Assembly (NCBI GenBank): GCA_019637225.1 | Contig: JAHBWC010000051.1 | Span: 1 to 57,645, forward strand | Direction of reading: 5' to 3' | Origin: Labilithrix sp. | GTDB lineage: Bacteria; Myxococcota_A; Polyangia; Polyangiales; Polyangiaceae | Length of the DNA: 57,645 nucleotides | In this document: in pieces, positions 1 to 8,597 of the stretch | How the letters are laid out: every line of letters begins with the position of its first letter | Position numbering within the stretch: the stretch's first letter is position 1 | Position numbers and translations under genes: made by a program | Notes under the pieces: model-generated | The model's database searches: none | Seen by the model: only the letters and a program-made list of their open reading frames with translations | What the model was told of the DNA's origin: nothing

Positions 1-1
1 C

Positions 2-139
2 CCCCAGCCCCCCGCGCCCCAGCCCACCTCGGCCCCTGCGCCCGCGCCCCAGCCCCCGGCGACCGCGAAGCCCACGGCCGAGCCGAAGCCGCGCCCGGCG
101 CCCCCGGCCCCCTCGAAGGACATTCCCTTCGACCCCTGA
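2..139 (+). CDS. 3' end of a Pro/Ala-rich protein (5' end outside window)
   Basis: An open frame enters from the left edge and ends at TGA 137-139. The visible 45 residues are almost entirely Pro, Ala, Gln and Lys and finish with KDIPFDP. The base composition matches the neighbouring genes. Such low-complexity tails are common at the C-terminus of myxobacterial Ser/Thr kinases and envelope proteins, but no catalytic part is visible here, so the function cannot be given. Confidence 0.6.
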   Translation, partial: PQPPAPQPTSAPAPAPQPPATAKPTAEPKPRPAPPAPSKDIPFDP

Positions 140-194
140 GCCCGGATGCGTGCTTCCACGGGGCCCGGAAAAGCGGATACGCTAAGGATCGGCG

Positions 195-1139
195 ATGGGT
201 GGCGAGCGGACCAACGGCCTGAGCGAGCGGTCGAGCGGCCCTGCCGATGAGCGAGATGCGGCCACGACGCGGAAACGACGCAACACGAACCCCGGCGTGG
301 GCCCGCCGTCGTCACCTGGAGCGGCCGCGCCCGCGCTTGCTGCCGTGAGCCAAGACGACGACGCGTCGGCGCCGGATGTCGTCGACTTCGACGCGCTCCA
401 CGCCGCCCTCGGGGAGCTGCCGCCGCCGCCGACCTCGTCGTCGCCGACGGCCGGCGAGTCCCAGGGGCGCTCGAGCGCGACGTACGCGTCGGCCCGCCCT
501 CACTCCATCCCGCCGACGCGCGCTCCGGATCCGAGCGATCTGAACGCCCCCGCGGTGATCGTCCAGACCGACGACACGGTCCCGAGCGGTCCGCCTCAGC
601 AGATGACCGTTCCGATGGGCGGCGCTCCGCCGTTCGTGCGCGGGGCCTCGTCCGGGCCGCACCCGGCGGCTCTGGCGGGCCCGCACCCCGCGGCGGGGAT
701 CCGTCCGCCGAGCCCCTCGCACCCGTTCCACCCGCAGGCGTTCTCGGCGGACGCGACGCCTCAGCCGCCCGAGAACGTCCAGCTCACGATGCAGATGCCG
801 GGGCGTCCGCGGCGTCCGCGCACGCCCACGATCGTCGTGCGCACGCGAGGACCGACGAAGCAGCAGAAGCTCCTCGTCTTCATGGCGATGCTGCTCGTCT
901 TCGTCGCGGGCGGCATCGCGTTCCTCGTCTACGGCAAGCAGCTCGGGCTGAACATCGACGTCCACCCGCCGGCTCCGGCGCGCGCGCCGACCGTGACGGC
1001 CACCGTCGCGCCGCCGGCGACGCAGCCTCCGATGGCCGCCACGGTCGTCACGGCAGCGCCTCCGGCGACGGCCGCCAGCGCGGCCGCTCCGGCGGTCGCG
1101 GCGCCGCCCGCCGGCAAGAAGACGACGCGCCCGCGGTAG
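195..1139 (+). CDS. Pro-rich single-pass membrane protein, function unknown
   Basis: A 314-residue protein. Residues 1-220 are low complexity, rich in Pro, Ala and Ser, and look disordered and cytoplasmic. One strong hydrophobic segment at about 229-249 (LLVFMAMLLVFVAGGIAFLV) is followed by a short Ala/Pro/Thr-rich tail ending in KKTTRPR. This N-in, single-TM layout with a spacer is typical of small membrane-anchored accessory proteins in myxobacteria. ATG 195 was chosen because it has a weak AAGGATC ribosome-binding site. It follows the partial upstream gene after 55 bp and may be cotranscribed with it. I do not recognise a domain. Confidence 0.65.
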   Translation: MGGERTNGLSERSSGPADERDAATTRKRRNTNPGVGPPSSPGAAAPALAAVSQDDDASAPDVVDFDALHAALGELPPPPTSSSPTAGESQGRSSATYASARPHSIPPTRAPDPSDLNAPAVIVQTDDTVPSGPPQQMTVPMGGAPPFVRGASSGPHPAALAGPHPAAGIRPPSPSHPFHPQAFSADATPQPPENVQLTMQMPGRPRRPRTPTIVVRTRGPTKQQKLLVFMAMLLVFVAGGIAFLVYGKQLGLNIDVHPPAPARAPTVTATVAPPATQPPMAATVVTAAPPATAASAAAPAVAAPPAGKKTTRPR

Positions 1140-1256
1140 CGCGACGGTTCGTTCTCGGCAGAGCTTCGCGAGCGCGGAGCGTTGCCGCGCCGCCTCGCTT
1201 TGTTGGCCGTCGCGCGGGCCGGGGAGTACTCCCGGACGAGGAAGCGAGGAGCGAGC

Positions 1257-1610
1257 ATGAAAGAACGTCGCCGTCAGCGAAGCGCACGCAAGGACGAGGC
1301 GCTCCGCCTCTTGCTCGAGGCTGTCCGCTCGCGGAGCGACGTCTCGTCGGTCGCGCTCGTCGACGGGCGCGGGCTCGTGGTCGAGGGCGCCGGGCCCGAG
1401 CGTGAGCTCTTCGTGCTCGGCGCCGTGGCCGCGCCTGCCGCGGCCGGCACCTTCGACGCGGCTTGCGAGCGGTTGACGGCGGGCACGGACGTCGTCTCGT
1501 GCCGCCTCTCGCTCGGCGAGCGCACGCTCTACCTCGCCGCCCTCGGCGATCGCGTCACGCGCATGCCGGAAGCCGCGCGCGGCGTCGCGCGGATCCTGCG
1601 CGCCTCCTGA
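1257..1610 (+). CDS. Small roadblock/LC7-like protein (putative)
   Basis: A 117-residue protein. The frame is open upstream to 1182, but ATG 1257 is preceded by a GAGGAG-type ribosome-binding site and is the likely start. The pattern of a helix followed by SSVALVDGRGLVVEGAG, a central helix and a last strand/helix (LYLAALGDRVTRMPEAARG) resembles roadblock/LC7 proteins, which regulate small GTPases such as MglA in myxobacteria. No Ras-like GTPase gene is adjacent. The fold assignment is inference from the pattern, not a profile match. Confidence 0.6.
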   Translation: MKERRRQRSARKDEALRLLLEAVRSRSDVSSVALVDGRGLVVEGAGPERELFVLGAVAAPAAAGTFDAACERLTAGTDVVSCRLSLGERTLYLAALGDRVTRMPEAARGVARILRAS

Positions 1611-1642
1611 CGGCCGGAGCGGGCGCGTCGCGTCGAACGCGT

Positions 1643-4192
1643 TCAGCGAGGGCGTCGCGCCGGCCGCGGCGGGACGGGGACGGTCGTGTCCTCGGGCCAG
1701 GCGTGCCGCGGGTACTTCCGCATCAGCTCCTTGCGGATCGACGGGTAGTGCCGCTCCCAGAAGCCGGGGAGATCGGTCGTCACCTGCACCGCGCGCTTGT
1801 TGGGCGCGAGGAGGTGGAGGACGATCGGCACGCTGCCTGCGCGCGGGCTCGTCTTCGTCCCGATGAAGTCCTGGAGGTACGACGCCACCCACGGCGGCTT
1901 GCCGTCCTCGTACTCGATCCTGGCTCCGCGCGAGCTCGCGAGCGTCACGCGCTCGGGAGCGAGCTCGTCGATGCGGCCGTAGCTCCCGACGCGCGCGCGG
2001 AGCGCCTCGAGCAGGTTCGCGTCCTCGAGCTCGCGGAAGCTCTTCTTCCCGGCGGAGAGCTCGCGCAGCGCGGCGAGGACGTCCTCGTCGGTCGGCGCCT
2101 TCACCTTCGCGTCCTGCGAGGCGGCGAAGCGCGCGCGGGCGAGCCAGCGATCGAGCGCGCCCTCGGGGGCGAAGGCGCGCGCGCCCTTGGCCTTCGCGCG
2201 CTCGAAGAGGAGCTCGGCGACGGCCGGATCGCCGGCGTCGAAGCCGGGGCTCTCGGCGATCGCGAGCGCGTCGTAGAGCATCCGCGAGCCGCCGGTGACG
2301 ACGCCCTTCGCCTCGTCGAACGTGAGCTCGGCGCCCTCGCGGATGCGATCCTCGAACAGATCGATGAGCCACTCGGGCTCGATCGCGCTCGCGACGCGGA
2401 CGACGGCGCGCCCGCGCTGGACCTCGGCGTCGACGGCGACCATCCACGGCGCGTCGCGGACGGCGCTCGTCTCGGAGAGCTCCGCGGTGCCGCCCTGCGC
2501 GAGCGCGAGATCGCGCGAGCCGGGCTTTCGCCGCCGCGCGACGCGATCGGGGAAGCCCGCGAGGACCGAGACGAGGAGCGCGTCGTCGACGGCCTTCGGC
2601 GTCTCCGGGCGCGTCGACGAGGCGCCGCGCTCGGGGCGGCCGACGGCGCGCTGGAGCTGCCGCACCGCGCGCTGCGTCGCGTGGACGCCGCCGGGATCGA
2701 GGCCGATCGCGCGGATCGCGTGGGCCGAGAAGCCTGAGCCCTCGGCCTCGGTCCAGAGGTCGAGGAGCGCGAGCAGATCGCTCCGCTCGGTGGCGACGTC
2801 GGCGTTCGGTCGCGGTCGCTCGTCGAAGCGCGCCTTCGACGAGCGCCGGAGATCGCGCTCGCCGACGAGCGCGGCGAGGACGCAGCCCTCCTCGGCGACG
2901 CCGCGGCGCGAGGCCTCGACGAGGAGGCGGGCCTGGCGCGGGTGGAGAGGCAGCTCGAGCATGCGCGTGCCCGTCGCGGTGATGGCTCCGCCCGCGTCGA
3001 GCGCGCCGAGGCGAGTCAAGAGCGCCTCGGCGGCGGCGACCGACTCGGGCTTCGGCGGATCGAGCCAGGCGAGATCGCGCGCGCCCGCCGCGTGGAGCTC
3101 GAGGAGCGTCTGCGCGAGGTCGACCCGCATGACCTCGGGCGTGTCGTGCTCGGGGCGCGCGTCGTGATCGGCCTTCGTGTAGAGGCGGAGCGCGCGTCCG
3201 GGCCGCGTACGTCCGGCGCGTCCGGCGCGCTGCGTCGCCGAGGCGCGGCTCGTCTTCTCGATGGCCGTGGTCGGGAGGCCGGACCACGGCGCGTGCCTCG
3301 CGACGCGCACGAGGCCGCTGTCGATCACGGCGACGACGCCGTCGATCGTGACGCTCGACTCGGCCACGTTCGTCGAGAGGATGACCTTGCGCTGGCTCGA
3401 CGCGCCGACGGCGCGGTCCTGCTCGGCCGGCGAGAGATCGCCGTGGAGCGGGAGGAGCGCCAGATCGTTCTCGCCCGCGATCTTCGCGCAGCTCTCGAGC
3501 GCGCGGCGGATGTCGGCGGCGCCGGGGAGGAAGACGAGGACGTGGCCGTCGAGCCCGGAGGTGACGAGAGAGCGGAGCGCGGAGGCGATCTGGAGCTCGA
3601 GGCGGCGATCGTCGGGCGCCGGGAGGTGATCGATCGCGACGTCGAAGCGCTTGCCCTCGGAGCGGATGACGCCGCACGCGAGGAACGCGGCGATCGGCGC
3701 GGCGTCGAGCGTCGCCGACATCGCGGCGAGCCTGAGATCGGGGCGGCGCGTCGCCTGGAGCCGCCGCAAGAGCGCGAGCGCGACGTCGCCCTGGAGGTGA
3801 CGCTCGTGGATCTCGTCGAGCATGACGAGCGAGACGCCCTTCAGCGTCGGATCGGCGACCAGGCGGCGCGTCAGGACGCCCTCGGTGACGAAGCGGACGC
3901 GCGTGCGCTTGCTCGAGACGTCCTCGAAGCGCACCGTGTAGCCGACCGTCTCGCCGACGCGCTCGCCGAGCTCGTCGGCGACGCGGCGCGCGGCGAGGCG
4001 AGCCGCGAGACGGCGCGGCTCGAGCACGACGATCTCGCCCTCGAGGCCGGCGTCGAGGAGCGCGCGCGGCGCCCGCGTCGTCTTGCCGGCGCCGGGCGGC
4101 GCTTCGAGCACCAGGCTCGCGCCGGCGGGAGAGAGCGCCCTCACGACGTCCGCGAGGACCTCGTCGATCGGAAGGGGAGAGAGCTTCAGCAC
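1643..4192 (-). CDS. hrpB: ATP-dependent helicase HrpB (DEAH family)
   Basis: An 849-residue superfamily 2 helicase. Motif I is APPGAGKTT near residue 33, motif II is DEIHERH near 125 and motif III is MSATLD. A helicase C-terminal domain with QRAGRAGRTRPG follows, then the HA2-like region and the HrpB-specific C-terminal domain ending in a basic Pro/Arg tail. The length fits bacterial HrpB (about 800-850). The start is GTG 4192. The family is widespread, but its RNA substrate is poorly defined. The gene stands alone, divergent from murB across about 160 bp. Confidence 0.93.
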   Translation of the reverse strand: MLKLSPLPIDEVLADVVRALSPAGASLVLEAPPGAGKTTRAPRALLDAGLEGEIVVLEPRRLAARLAARRVADELGERVGETVGYTVRFEDVSSKRTRVRFVTEGVLTRRLVADPTLKGVSLVMLDEIHERHLQGDVALALLRRLQATRRPDLRLAAMSATLDAAPIAAFLACGVIRSEGKRFDVAIDHLPAPDDRRLELQIASALRSLVTSGLDGHVLVFLPGAADIRRALESCAKIAGENDLALLPLHGDLSPAEQDRAVGASSQRKVILSTNVAESSVTIDGVVAVIDSGLVRVARHAPWSGLPTTAIEKTSRASATQRAGRAGRTRPGRALRLYTKADHDARPEHDTPEVMRVDLAQTLLELHAAGARDLAWLDPPKPESVAAAEALLTRLGALDAGGAITATGTRMLELPLHPRQARLLVEASRRGVAEEGCVLAALVGERDLRRSSKARFDERPRPNADVATERSDLLALLDLWTEAEGSGFSAHAIRAIGLDPGGVHATQRAVRQLQRAVGRPERGASSTRPETPKAVDDALLVSVLAGFPDRVARRRKPGSRDLALAQGGTAELSETSAVRDAPWMVAVDAEVQRGRAVVRVASAIEPEWLIDLFEDRIREGAELTFDEAKGVVTGGSRMLYDALAIAESPGFDAGDPAVAELLFERAKAKGARAFAPEGALDRWLARARFAASQDAKVKAPTDEDVLAALRELSAGKKSFRELEDANLLEALRARVGSYGRIDELAPERVTLASSRGARIEYEDGKPPWVASYLQDFIGTKTSPRAGSVPIVLHLLAPNKRAVQVTTDLPGFWERHYPSIRKELMRKYPRHAWPEDTTVPVPPRPARRPR

Positions 4193-4352
4193 GTCACGGG
4201 CGGCGAAGGACGGGCGCTCGCTCGGCGCGCGGCGCAGGGGACGCGCGGAGCGTCAGGGACCGTGGCGGAGACTACCAGGAACTCGCGGGCGGCGGTCCGG
4301 CCGCGCGTGAAGTTGGCGTCCGGCGCCGTTTCGCCGCTAAAGAAGGAGGACC

Positions 4353-5408
4353 GTGCGCGTCGTCGACAACGCCCCGCTCGCTCCCTTGACCACGCTCCGG
4401 CTCGGCGGCCGGGCGACGCGCCTCGTGAGCGCCGAGCGCGAGCGCGACGTCGTCGACTCCGTCCGCGAGATCGACGCGCGCGGCGAGCCGCTGCTCGTCC
4501 TCGGCGGCGGGAGCAACCTCGTCGTCGCGGACGCCGGCTTCGACGGGACCGTCGTGCGGATGGGGACCCGCGGACGGACGAACGCGACCGACGGCGATCG
4601 CGTGCTCGTCTCTGCGCAGGCCGGCGAGCCGTGGGACGCCTTCGTCGCCGCCGTGGTCGAGGAGGGGCTCGCCGGGGTCGAGTGCCTCGCCGGGATTCCG
4701 GGCCTCGTCGGGGCGGTCCCGATGCAGAACGTCGGCGCCTACGGCCAGGACGTGAGCGAGACGATCGTGAGCCTCCGCGCCTACGACCGCCACCTGGGCG
4801 AGATCGTCGAGCTCCGCCGTGAGGCGTGCGCGTTCGCGTACCGATCGAGCGCGTTCCGCGGCAAGGACCGCCACGTCATCCTCGAGGTGACCTTCGCGCT
4901 CGAGCGGAGCGCGGTGAGCCGCCCGATCCGGTACGCCGAGCTCGCGCGCGCCCTCGGCGTGGTCGAGGGCACGCGCGCGCCGCTCGCCGCCGTCCGATCG
5001 ACCGTGGTCGAGCTCCGCCGCAAGAAGGGGATGGTGCTCGATCCGTCCGATCCCGACACGACGAGCGCGGGCTCGTTCTTCACGAACCCGATCGTCTCGG
5101 CCGCCGAGCTCGCGTCGCTCCGCGCGCGCGTGGAGGGCGAGGGGCCGATGCCGGTGTTTCCCGAGCCCGACGGGCGGTTCAAGGTGAGCGCGGGCTGGCT
5201 CATCGAGCGCGCTGGGTTCGTCAAGGGCTTCGCCGGCGCGGGCGGGCGCGTGGCGGTGTCGAGCAAGCACGCGCTGGCGCTCACGCACCGCGGCGGCGGG
5301 ACGACGGGCGAGCTCGTGGCGCTCGCCCGCCAGATCCGCGATGGCGTCGAGGCGCGCTTCGGCGTGACGCTCGAGAACGAGCCGGTTTTCGTCGGCGCGC
5401 GTCTCTGA
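4353..5408 (+). CDS. murB: UDP-N-acetylmuramate dehydrogenase MurB
   Basis: A 351-residue FAD enzyme that reduces UDP-GlcNAc-enolpyruvate to UDP-MurNAc with NADPH in the cytoplasmic stage of peptidoglycan synthesis. The FAD-binding signature GGGSNLVVAD lies near residue 50, GIPGLVGAVPMQNVGAYGQD near 120, the catalytic Ser region SAGSFFTNP near 235, and the terminal ENEPVFVG carries the conserved Glu. The NVGAYGQ insertion and the length indicate type I MurB. The start is GTG 4353, two bases after a strong AAGGAGGA site; the short spacing is unusual, but no better start is present. Confidence 0.95.
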   Translation: MRVVDNAPLAPLTTLRLGGRATRLVSAERERDVVDSVREIDARGEPLLVLGGGSNLVVADAGFDGTVVRMGTRGRTNATDGDRVLVSAQAGEPWDAFVAAVVEEGLAGVECLAGIPGLVGAVPMQNVGAYGQDVSETIVSLRAYDRHLGEIVELRREACAFAYRSSAFRGKDRHVILEVTFALERSAVSRPIRYAELARALGVVEGTRAPLAAVRSTVVELRRKKGMVLDPSDPDTTSAGSFFTNPIVSAAELASLRARVEGEGPMPVFPEPDGRFKVSAGWLIERAGFVKGFAGAGGRVAVSSKHALALTHRGGGTTGELVALARQIRDGVEARFGVTLENEPVFVGARL

Positions 5409-5442
5409 GTGTCGCTCGGCGTCGCCGACCGGCGTCGTGTGC

Positions 5443-5754
5443 TCAGGGGACCAGCACGCCTTGCGCGACGAGGAGCGCGGTCGCGACCACGATCGCCGCG
5501 GCGAGGACACGCGCCGTGCGCTCCGCGCTCCGTCCGGCCGCCGCGTACGCCAGGAAGCCGACCATGCCGCCGGCGTAGGCGGCGGTCCAGGCGCGCCAGA
5601 AGTAGCCCGCGTGCTCGCTCCAGAGGATGAGGGCCGGATCGGGCTCGGCGCGGAGCGCGGCCTGCGCGACGCGGAGGGCCGCGTAGATCGCGGCGGCCGA
5701 CGCGCACGCCGCGACGATCGCGAGCGCCAGGCGTACGCTCCGCGCCTCCTTCAC
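5443..5754 (-). CDS. Small 3-TM membrane protein, last gene of the radical SAM operon
   Basis: A 103-residue protein with about three hydrophobic segments (around 8-28, 50-68 and 78-98) and short polar loops. Start GTG 5754 overlaps the TGA of the radical SAM gene in a GTGA arrangement, so the two are translationally coupled. I recognise no family. Its place as the distal gene of a tightly packed operon suggests a membrane partner of the modified product, for example in export or immunity (inference). Confidence 0.65.
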   Translation of the reverse strand: MKEARSVRLALAIVAACASAAAIYAALRVAQAALRAEPDPALILWSEHAGYFWRAWTAAYAGGMVGFLAYAAAGRSAERTARVLAAAIVVATALLVAQGVLVP

Positions 5755-6929
5755 GACGCGTCGCCCCCGCCGCGGACATCGAGGACGCGCGGGCACTCCG
5801 GATCGGGGCCCACCCGACCGTCGACGAACCTCGAGACGATCTTGCACCCGCCCCGGCAGACGCCGCGAAGCGTGCAGGATGCACACGGCTCGGGCGGGCT
5901 CGCCGGGAACGCGCGGAAGGCCTCGAGGGCCGCGTCCTCGAGCCAGCCCGCGCCGGAGAGCTCGGCGACGTCGATCGCGGTCGCGTCGGCGAAGCTGCAG
6001 GGGAGCACCCTGCCGTCGACGCGCGTAGCCGCGAGCGCCGAGCCGGCCTCGCATCCGAAGACGCCCCAGCGCGCGAGCTCGTCGGGCCTCGAGGCAACCT
6101 CAGGATCGACGGAGAGGAACGGCACGAGGGCGCAGTCGATGCGGACGCGGAGATCCGGCAGCGCGCCGGAGAGCGACCGGAGGAGCGCTCCGAGGCCGCG
6201 GCCTTGCGCGGGCGAGAGGCGGCGCGCGAGGTAGTCGAGGCTCTTCGCGCGGCCCGCGGGCTTGTAGCGGAGGAGCTGGGCCTCGCGCGCGCCGAGCTCG
6301 AAGGCGCGCGCGAGCGTGGCCTCGACGCGATCGAAGGTGGCGCGCGTGAGCACGACGTTCACGCCGACGGTGACCCCGGCGGCCGCGAGCCTCGCGATCG
6401 CGGCCTCGGCCTGCGCGGCGCCGTCGAAGCCGCGCACGTTCGCGTAGGCCTCGCCCGGTCCGTCGTAGCTGACGTTGACCTGCGCGAAGCGCGTCAACTG
6501 AGCGATCTTCCGGTCGCCGAGGCCGAGGCCGCTCGTCGTCACGACGGGCGTGAGCCCGCGCGCCCGCGCGGCGTCGGCGAGCGCACCGAGATCGTCGCGG
6601 AGCGTGGGCTCGCCGCCTCCGAACGCGACGGTGAACACGCCGGCCTTCGCGAGCGCGTCGAAGCGCCGCTCGATCTCGACGCGCGGCGGCTCGATCCCGT
6701 CGGGACGCGCGTCGAGGTAGCAGCCCTCGCAACCCGCCGCGCAGCGCGACGTCACCGCGACGTGCACCTCGAGCGGACGGCTCGGCGGCGCGCCGGCGCC
6801 GGCCGGAGCGTCCCAGAGCGCCCCGGCGTCGAGGCCGAGCGCGCGGGCGCCGTCGCGATCGATCGCGACGAGCGCGGCCTCGCGCTCGACCTTCACCCAC
6901 GCGCCCCACGGCTCGTAGCGGACGATCAC
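5751..6929 (-). CDS. Radical SAM/SPASM peptide-modifying enzyme (putative)
   Basis: A 392-residue enzyme. Cys63, Cys67 and Cys70 (CAAGCEGC) form the CxxxCxxC motif for the SAM-binding 4Fe-4S cluster. The C-terminal part fits the SPASM pattern exactly: Cys-x12-Gly-x4-Cys, then Cx2Cx5Cx3C (CASCTLRGVCRGGC), then a last Cys in PECP. SPASM enzymes mostly install crosslinks or oxidations in ribosomally made peptides or proteins. A 55-residue N-terminal segment precedes the barrel and could bind substrate. GTG 6929 has a GGGGAGG site and overlaps the upstream stop by 4 bp. The preceding gene encodes a small Cys-Ser-Ser membrane protein, which I propose as substrate (inference). Confidence 0.85.
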   Translation of the reverse strand: MIVRYEPWGAWVKVEREAALVAIDRDGARALGLDAGALWDAPAGAGAPPSRPLEVHVAVTSRCAAGCEGCYLDARPDGIEPPRVEIERRFDALAKAGVFTVAFGGGEPTLRDDLGALADAARARGLTPVVTTSGLGLGDRKIAQLTRFAQVNVSYDGPGEAYANVRGFDGAAQAEAAIARLAAAGVTVGVNVVLTRATFDRVEATLARAFELGAREAQLLRYKPAGRAKSLDYLARRLSPAQGRGLGALLRSLSGALPDLRVRIDCALVPFLSVDPEVASRPDELARWGVFGCEAGSALAATRVDGRVLPCSFADATAIDVAELSGAGWLEDAALEAFRAFPASPPEPCASCTLRGVCRGGCKIVSRFVDGRVGPDPECPRVLDVRGGGDAS

Positions 6930-7348
6930 GGCGCCTCCCCGTCGACGGCGGGCGTGCCGCCGCCCGGCCCCTCGGGCTCCGCCGCGTCCGCGGCCGCCGC
7001 GGCGCTCTTCGCGCTCGGGGGCGTCGGTGTGTCCGCGTCGACCGCGGCGGCGTTCTTCGCGCTCGGGGGCGTCGGTGCGTCGACCGCGGCGGCGCTCTTC
7101 GCGCTCGGGGCCGTCGGTGCGTCGGCGTCGCCGCCGCCGACGACGCGCACGGGCTCGTCGCGCATCGCGGCGCAGATCGCGGCGAAGACGGCGCCGCCGG
7201 CGACGGCGCCGAGGAACAGCGTGTCGACGACGCTGCCGACGCTCGAGCAGTTCGCGCCGTGGCCGAGCCGGAGAACCCGGACGTGCTCCGGCCGGAGCCG
7301 CGCGGCGTTGGCGTCGCGCGCCGGTGGGTTCTTCGGCGCGTCGCTCAC
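6926..7348 (-). CDS. Small single-TM protein with GHGANCSS motif, candidate substrate of the radical SAM enzyme
   Basis: A 140-residue protein. After a polar N-terminus, residues about 30-43 read GHGANCSSVGSVVD, directly followed by a hydrophobic helix (LFLGAVAGGAVFAAICAAM). The rest is a low-complexity tail built from repeated PSAKxAAAVDA units and ending in GEAP. The Cys-Ser-Ser next to a membrane helix, and the gene's place immediately before a SPASM radical SAM gene, suggest a post-translationally modified protein. Start GTG 7348 overlaps the upstream TGA by 4 bp. No known precursor family is recognised, so a structural partner role remains possible. Confidence 0.6.
   Translation of the reverse strand: MSDAPKNPPARDANAARLRPEHVRVLRLGHGANCSSVGSVVDTLFLGAVAGGAVFAAICAAMRDEPVRVVGGGDADAPTAPSAKSAAAVDAPTPPSAKNAAAVDADTPTPPSAKSAAAAADAAEPEGPGGGTPAVDGEAP
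6999..7119 (-). repeat. In-frame tandem repeats coding for PSAKxAAAVDA units
   Basis: Three imperfect copies of a unit beginning GCGGCGCTCTTCGCGCTCGG start at 6999, 7047 and 7089, with spacings of 48 and 42 bp. All spacings are multiples of three, so the copies stay in frame inside the small GHGANCSS gene and lengthen its Ala/Pro tail. Confidence 0.7.
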
Positions 7349-8533
7349 AGGCCGAGCCCCCGGAGCCAGTCGCCGTCGGCGTGCTCGAGCACGAGGAACG
7401 CCGCCGCGAGCGCGCTCGCGCAAGCGACGGCTGCGCGGGCCGCCCGCGAACGAGCGCGCGTCGAGCCTGCCGCGGCCCACGCCCGCGCGAAAAAGAGGAT
7501 CGGCACGAGCGTGGCACCGAAGAGGAGGAACGGCTGCGCGCGCCCGGCTTCGTAGCCGGAGGCGAGGGCGGCGCCGCCGAGCGCGACGTAGGCGGCGTAG
7601 CCGACGACGAGGCCGCTCGACGCGCGCGTTCGGGCGAGCACCGACGCGAAGCCGCCCTGCGCGGCGGCCCGCGCGATCGTGGCCGCCGCGCCGGCGACGC
7701 CGATCGTCAGCGGCCGCGAGCGAGGCGAAGTGGAGCGCGCGCCGGCGTGCGGCGCGACGTACGTCGTCGGCGAGCGACGGATCGGCGCGCGGTCCGGCGA
7801 GCGCGACCGCCTCCCGCGCGCCGTCGACGTCTCCTCGCGCGAGGTGGTGGGTCGCGAGCGCGCGCGCGCTCGCGGCGGCGACGGTTCGGTCCGCGTGGGG
7901 ATCGACGACGATGCGCGCCCACAGCAGGGCGGCGTCGGCGGGGCGATCGAGCCGGCTCGCGTAGGCCTCCGCGGCGAGCGCCCAGGCCTCCACGCGCACG
8001 ATGCCGGGCGGGAATCCCTCGGCCGCGCGGACGAGCTCGTCGATCGCGTCCCCGTCGGAGCCGAGCCGCGGATCGCGGCGCACGCGCTCGAGCGCTGCCA
8101 GCGGCGCGAGCCCGCCCTCGCGCCGAGCGCGAAGGAACGCCACGCGCTCCCGCGCGCGGACCGCGGTCGCCGCGGACGGATCGAGACGGAGCGCCTCCTC
8201 GTACCCGGCGAGCGCCTTGCCGAGCTCGAGCGCCGCGTCGTCCCGCTCGGCCTCGGCGAGCGCGCGGCCTGCTCGCTCGCGCGTGTCGTCGACGCCGGCG
8301 CCCGCTCGCTCGCGCGCGTGGTCGACGCCGGCGCCCGCTTGCTCGTGCCTGTCGTCGACGCCGTCGCCCGCTCGCTCGCGCGTGTCCTCGCCGCCGCCGC
8401 CCGCTCGCTCGCGCGTGTCGACGCCGCCGCCGTCGTCGAGCGCCGCTCGCGCTGGGGCTTCCACCGCGAGCAGCGCGACGAGGAGCGCGATCCACGAGGT
8501 CGCTTTGCTGCGCGTGGACGCGACGATCGTCAT
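7345..8533 (-). CDS. Secreted-repeat/TPR/multi-TM protein, interrupted by a frameshift near 7707
   Basis: First gene of the radical SAM operon. ATG 8533 opens a frame with a signal-like segment (SWIALLVALLAVEAPARA), five 11-residue RERAG repeats, a TPR-like region (ALAGYEEALRLDPSAA) and then helical sequence up to RRALHFASLAAA. Past about 7707 this frame turns into implausible Arg-rich sequence. The next frame instead gives a natural membrane domain of about four helices (from LTIGVAGAAATIA to WLRGLGL) whose TGA at 7345 overlaps the next gene's GTG by 4 bp. One base appears extra, or two missing, between about 7700 and 7720. The cause could be mutation, sequencing error or, less likely, recoding. 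The function is unknown. Confidence 0.6.
8270..8435 (-). repeat. 33-bp tandem repeats encoding RERAG-type 11-mers
   Basis: Five degenerate copies of a 33-bp unit containing GCTCGCTCGCGCGTG on the plus strand lie within the 5' part of the repeat/TPR gene. They encode the repeating pattern D-x-R-E-R-A-G-x-G-V-D on the minus strand. The period is an exact multiple of three. Confidence 0.75.
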
Positions 8534-8597
8534 GGTCGGCCTGCGCGGAAAGCAACCACGCCGCCCGAGCGTTGTCCATGGTAAGCCCGATCGCGTC

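Noticed and set aside
312..3677. A 1121-codon open frame on the minus strand overlapping HrpB and the Pro-rich protein
   Set aside because: It is in another frame of hrpB and runs antisense to two genes. Its translation is Arg-rich low complexity typical of shadow frames in GC-rich DNA.
6926..8533. A single 535-codon protein joining the repeat/TPR gene and the GHGANCSS gene
   Set aside because: The middle 120 residues are out-of-frame Arg-rich sequence, and the other frame gives a natural membrane domain ending in a 4-bp overlap with the next start.
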